In this document: one piece after another, positions 6,001 through 7,145 of the stretch
Position numbering within the stretch: the first letter of the stretch is position 1
Layout of the letters: every line of letters starts with the position of its first letter
Assembly (NCBI GenBank): GCA_945787625.1
Contig: CALZJL010000064.1
Coordinates: forward strand, 1 to 7,145
Source: an uncultured Prevotellaceae bacterium
Lineage (GTDB): Bacteria > Bacteroidota > Bacteroidia > Bacteroidales > Bacteroidaceae
Reading direction: 5' to 3'
Length of the DNA: 7,145 bases
Position numbers and translations under genes: made by a program
Notes under the pieces: generated by a model
The model's database searches: none
Told to the model about the DNA's origin: nothing
The model's input: only the letters and a program-made list of their open reading frames with translations

Positions 6001-7145
6001 ATGGCAAAGCAGATACCATACGGAATGATGAACTTCGTGGCAATCCGCGAAGACAATTATTACTATGTTGACAAGACGAGGTTCATTGAAAAGGTAGAAA
6101 GATCCAATAGGTTCTTCTTCTTCATACGCCCACGACGCTTCGGCAAGAGTCTGACCATGTCGATGTTGCACCACTACTACGACATCAATGCGGCGGACAA
6201 GTTTGAGCGGCTCTATGGCGATTTGTATATCGGCAAGCACCCTACGCCCAATCGCAACAAGTATCTCATCATTTACCTTAACTTCGCCGTCATCAACGCT
6301 GACCTGGGGAATTACCGCAATGCGATGGATTCTATTTGCAACAATGCGTTCTCTTTTTTCTGCGACGTGTATGCACAATACCTGCCTGAGGGTATAAAGG
6401 AGGAAATGAACAAGAGGAACGGCTGCGTAGAACAGCTTGACTACATCTACCGTGAGGCAGAAAAGACGGGAGCGAGAATCTACCTTTTCATCGACGAGTA
6501 TGATCATTTCACCAATCATATCCTCTCAGACGCGGCGCGACTCGACGAATACAAGAGTGAGACGCACGGCACGGGCTATCTGCGTACTTTCTTCGACACC
6601 ATCAAGTCGGGCACATACTCCTCCATCGAGCATGTTTTCGTCACAGGCGTGAGCCCCGTGACCCTCGACGACCTCACGAGCGGTTTCAACATCGGTACGA
6701 ACTATACGCTCTCGTACGCCTTCAACGAGATGGTAGGCTTCACCGAGCAGGAGGTGCGCGAGATGCTGACGTACTATTCGCAGCAATACGACTTCCACCA
6801 CAGTACGGACGAGCTCATCGAGATTATGAAGCCGTACTATGACAACTATTGCTTTGCAGAGGAAGCCTTTGGTGAGACTACGATGTACAATTCCAACATG
6901 GTGCTTTCATTCCTCTACAAGTATATCGACAACAGGTGTCGCATACCGAAGGATATGCTCGACGAGAATATCCGCGTGGACTACAACAAACTGCGTATGC
7001 TCATTCGTAAGGACAAGGAGTTCGCTCACGATGCTTCCACTATACAGACGCTCGTATCAAAGGGCTTTGTGACGGGCGAGCTCAAGAGGGGTTTCCCTGC
7101 CGAGAACATTGCTGACAGCAACAACTTCGTCAGCTTGCTCTACTA
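6001..7145 (+). CDS. AAA-ATPase_like protein, probable PD-(D/E)XK nuclease fusion, 3' partial
   Basis: The frame is open from ATG 6001 to the window edge (381 residues), so the 3' end is missing. The start MAKQIPYGMMNF and the following YYYVDKTRFIEKVE fit the AAA-ATPase_like family (PF09820). RPRRFGKSL at 43-51 is its characteristic P-loop variant with K49. YLFIDEYDH at 161-169 is Walker B with D165 and E166, VFVTGVSPV at 212-220 is the sensor-like strand, and YDNYCF (280-285) and YNSNMVLSFL (296-305) are later family landmarks. Full-length members are usually about 500-560 aa and end in a PD-(D/E)XK nuclease-like domain (PF08011, formerly DUF1703), which would lie beyond this window. The biological role of the family is not established; defence or mobile-element functions are proposed by analogy. 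It is probably co-transcribed with the S24 gene 15 bp upstream and so under that repressor. Confidence 0.9.
   Translation, partial: MAKQIPYGMMNFVAIREDNYYYVDKTRFIEKVERSNRFFFFIRPRRFGKSLTMSMLHHYYDINAADKFERLYGDLYIGKHPTPNRNKYLIIYLNFAVINADLGNYRNAMDSICNNAFSFFCDVYAQYLPEGIKEEMNKRNGCVEQLDYIYREAEKTGARIYLFIDEYDHFTNHILSDAARLDEYKSETHGTGYLRTFFDTIKSGTYSSIEHVFVTGVSPVTLDDLTSGFNIGTNYTLSYAFNEMVGFTEQEVREMLTYYSQQYDFHHSTDELIEIMKPYYDNYCFAEEAFGETTMYNSNMVLSFLYKYIDNRCRIPKDMLDENIRVDYNKLRMLIRKDKEFAHDASTIQTLVSKGFVTGELKRGFPAENIADSNNFVSLLY

Noticed and set aside
5416..6519. Minus-strand open frame of 367 codons
   Set aside because: It runs opposite both the S24 repressor and the ATPase, which have intact family motifs; the frame is a codon-bias shadow.
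1..7145. CRISPR array, tRNA, rRNA or insertion sequence
   Set aside because: No regularly spaced 20-40 bp repeats with unique spacers, no cloverleaf or rRNA-like sequence, and no transposase motifs were seen on either strand.

Overview
The window looks like chromosome of a Bacteroidales bacterium, most likely Prevotella-like. Three things point there. Candidate promoters have the Bacteroidota -7 shape TAnnTTTG with a TTG-type -33 element. The large surface protein is a mosaic of modules typical of gut and oral Prevotella and Bacteroides. The repressor/ATPase pair on the right belongs to families expanded in that group. These assignments come from reading the sequence, with no database search.

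Layout, left to right. Positions 1-270 hold a 62-aa helix-turn-helix protein (+) flanked by degenerate 8-bp repeats of the form ACCTNANN: three pairs upstream and one inverted pair just after the stop. A strong hairpin at 283-318 separates it from a leftward unit. That unit, read right to left, has a promoter near 5035-5066, a long structured leader (about 5028-4662), a 1376-aa secreted multi-module protein (4661-531) and, 29 bp further, an easily missed 51-aa peptide gene (501-346). The leader contains a three-tier hairpin ending in a U run, and an upstream segment exactly complementary to part of that hairpin. This is the layout of a transcription attenuator or of a terminated small RNA.

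To the right, divergent from the surface-protein unit, two similar promoter motifs precede a LexA/CI-like S24 repressor (5350-5985). A 15-bp inverted repeat sits inside the spacer of the second promoter and is a natural candidate for its operator. Fifteen bases after the repressor begins an ATPase of the AAA-ATPase_like family (6001 to the window edge, 3' partial), which normally carries a C-terminal PD-(D/E)XK nuclease domain. A self-cleaving repressor driving an ATPase/nuclease is a plausible stress- or phage-responsive module; its function is inferred.

The strongest candidates for something undescribed are the attenuator-like leader, the 51-aa companion peptide, and the S24 repressor/ATPase pair with its promoter-embedded operator. 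No tRNA, rRNA, CRISPR array or insertion sequence was seen.
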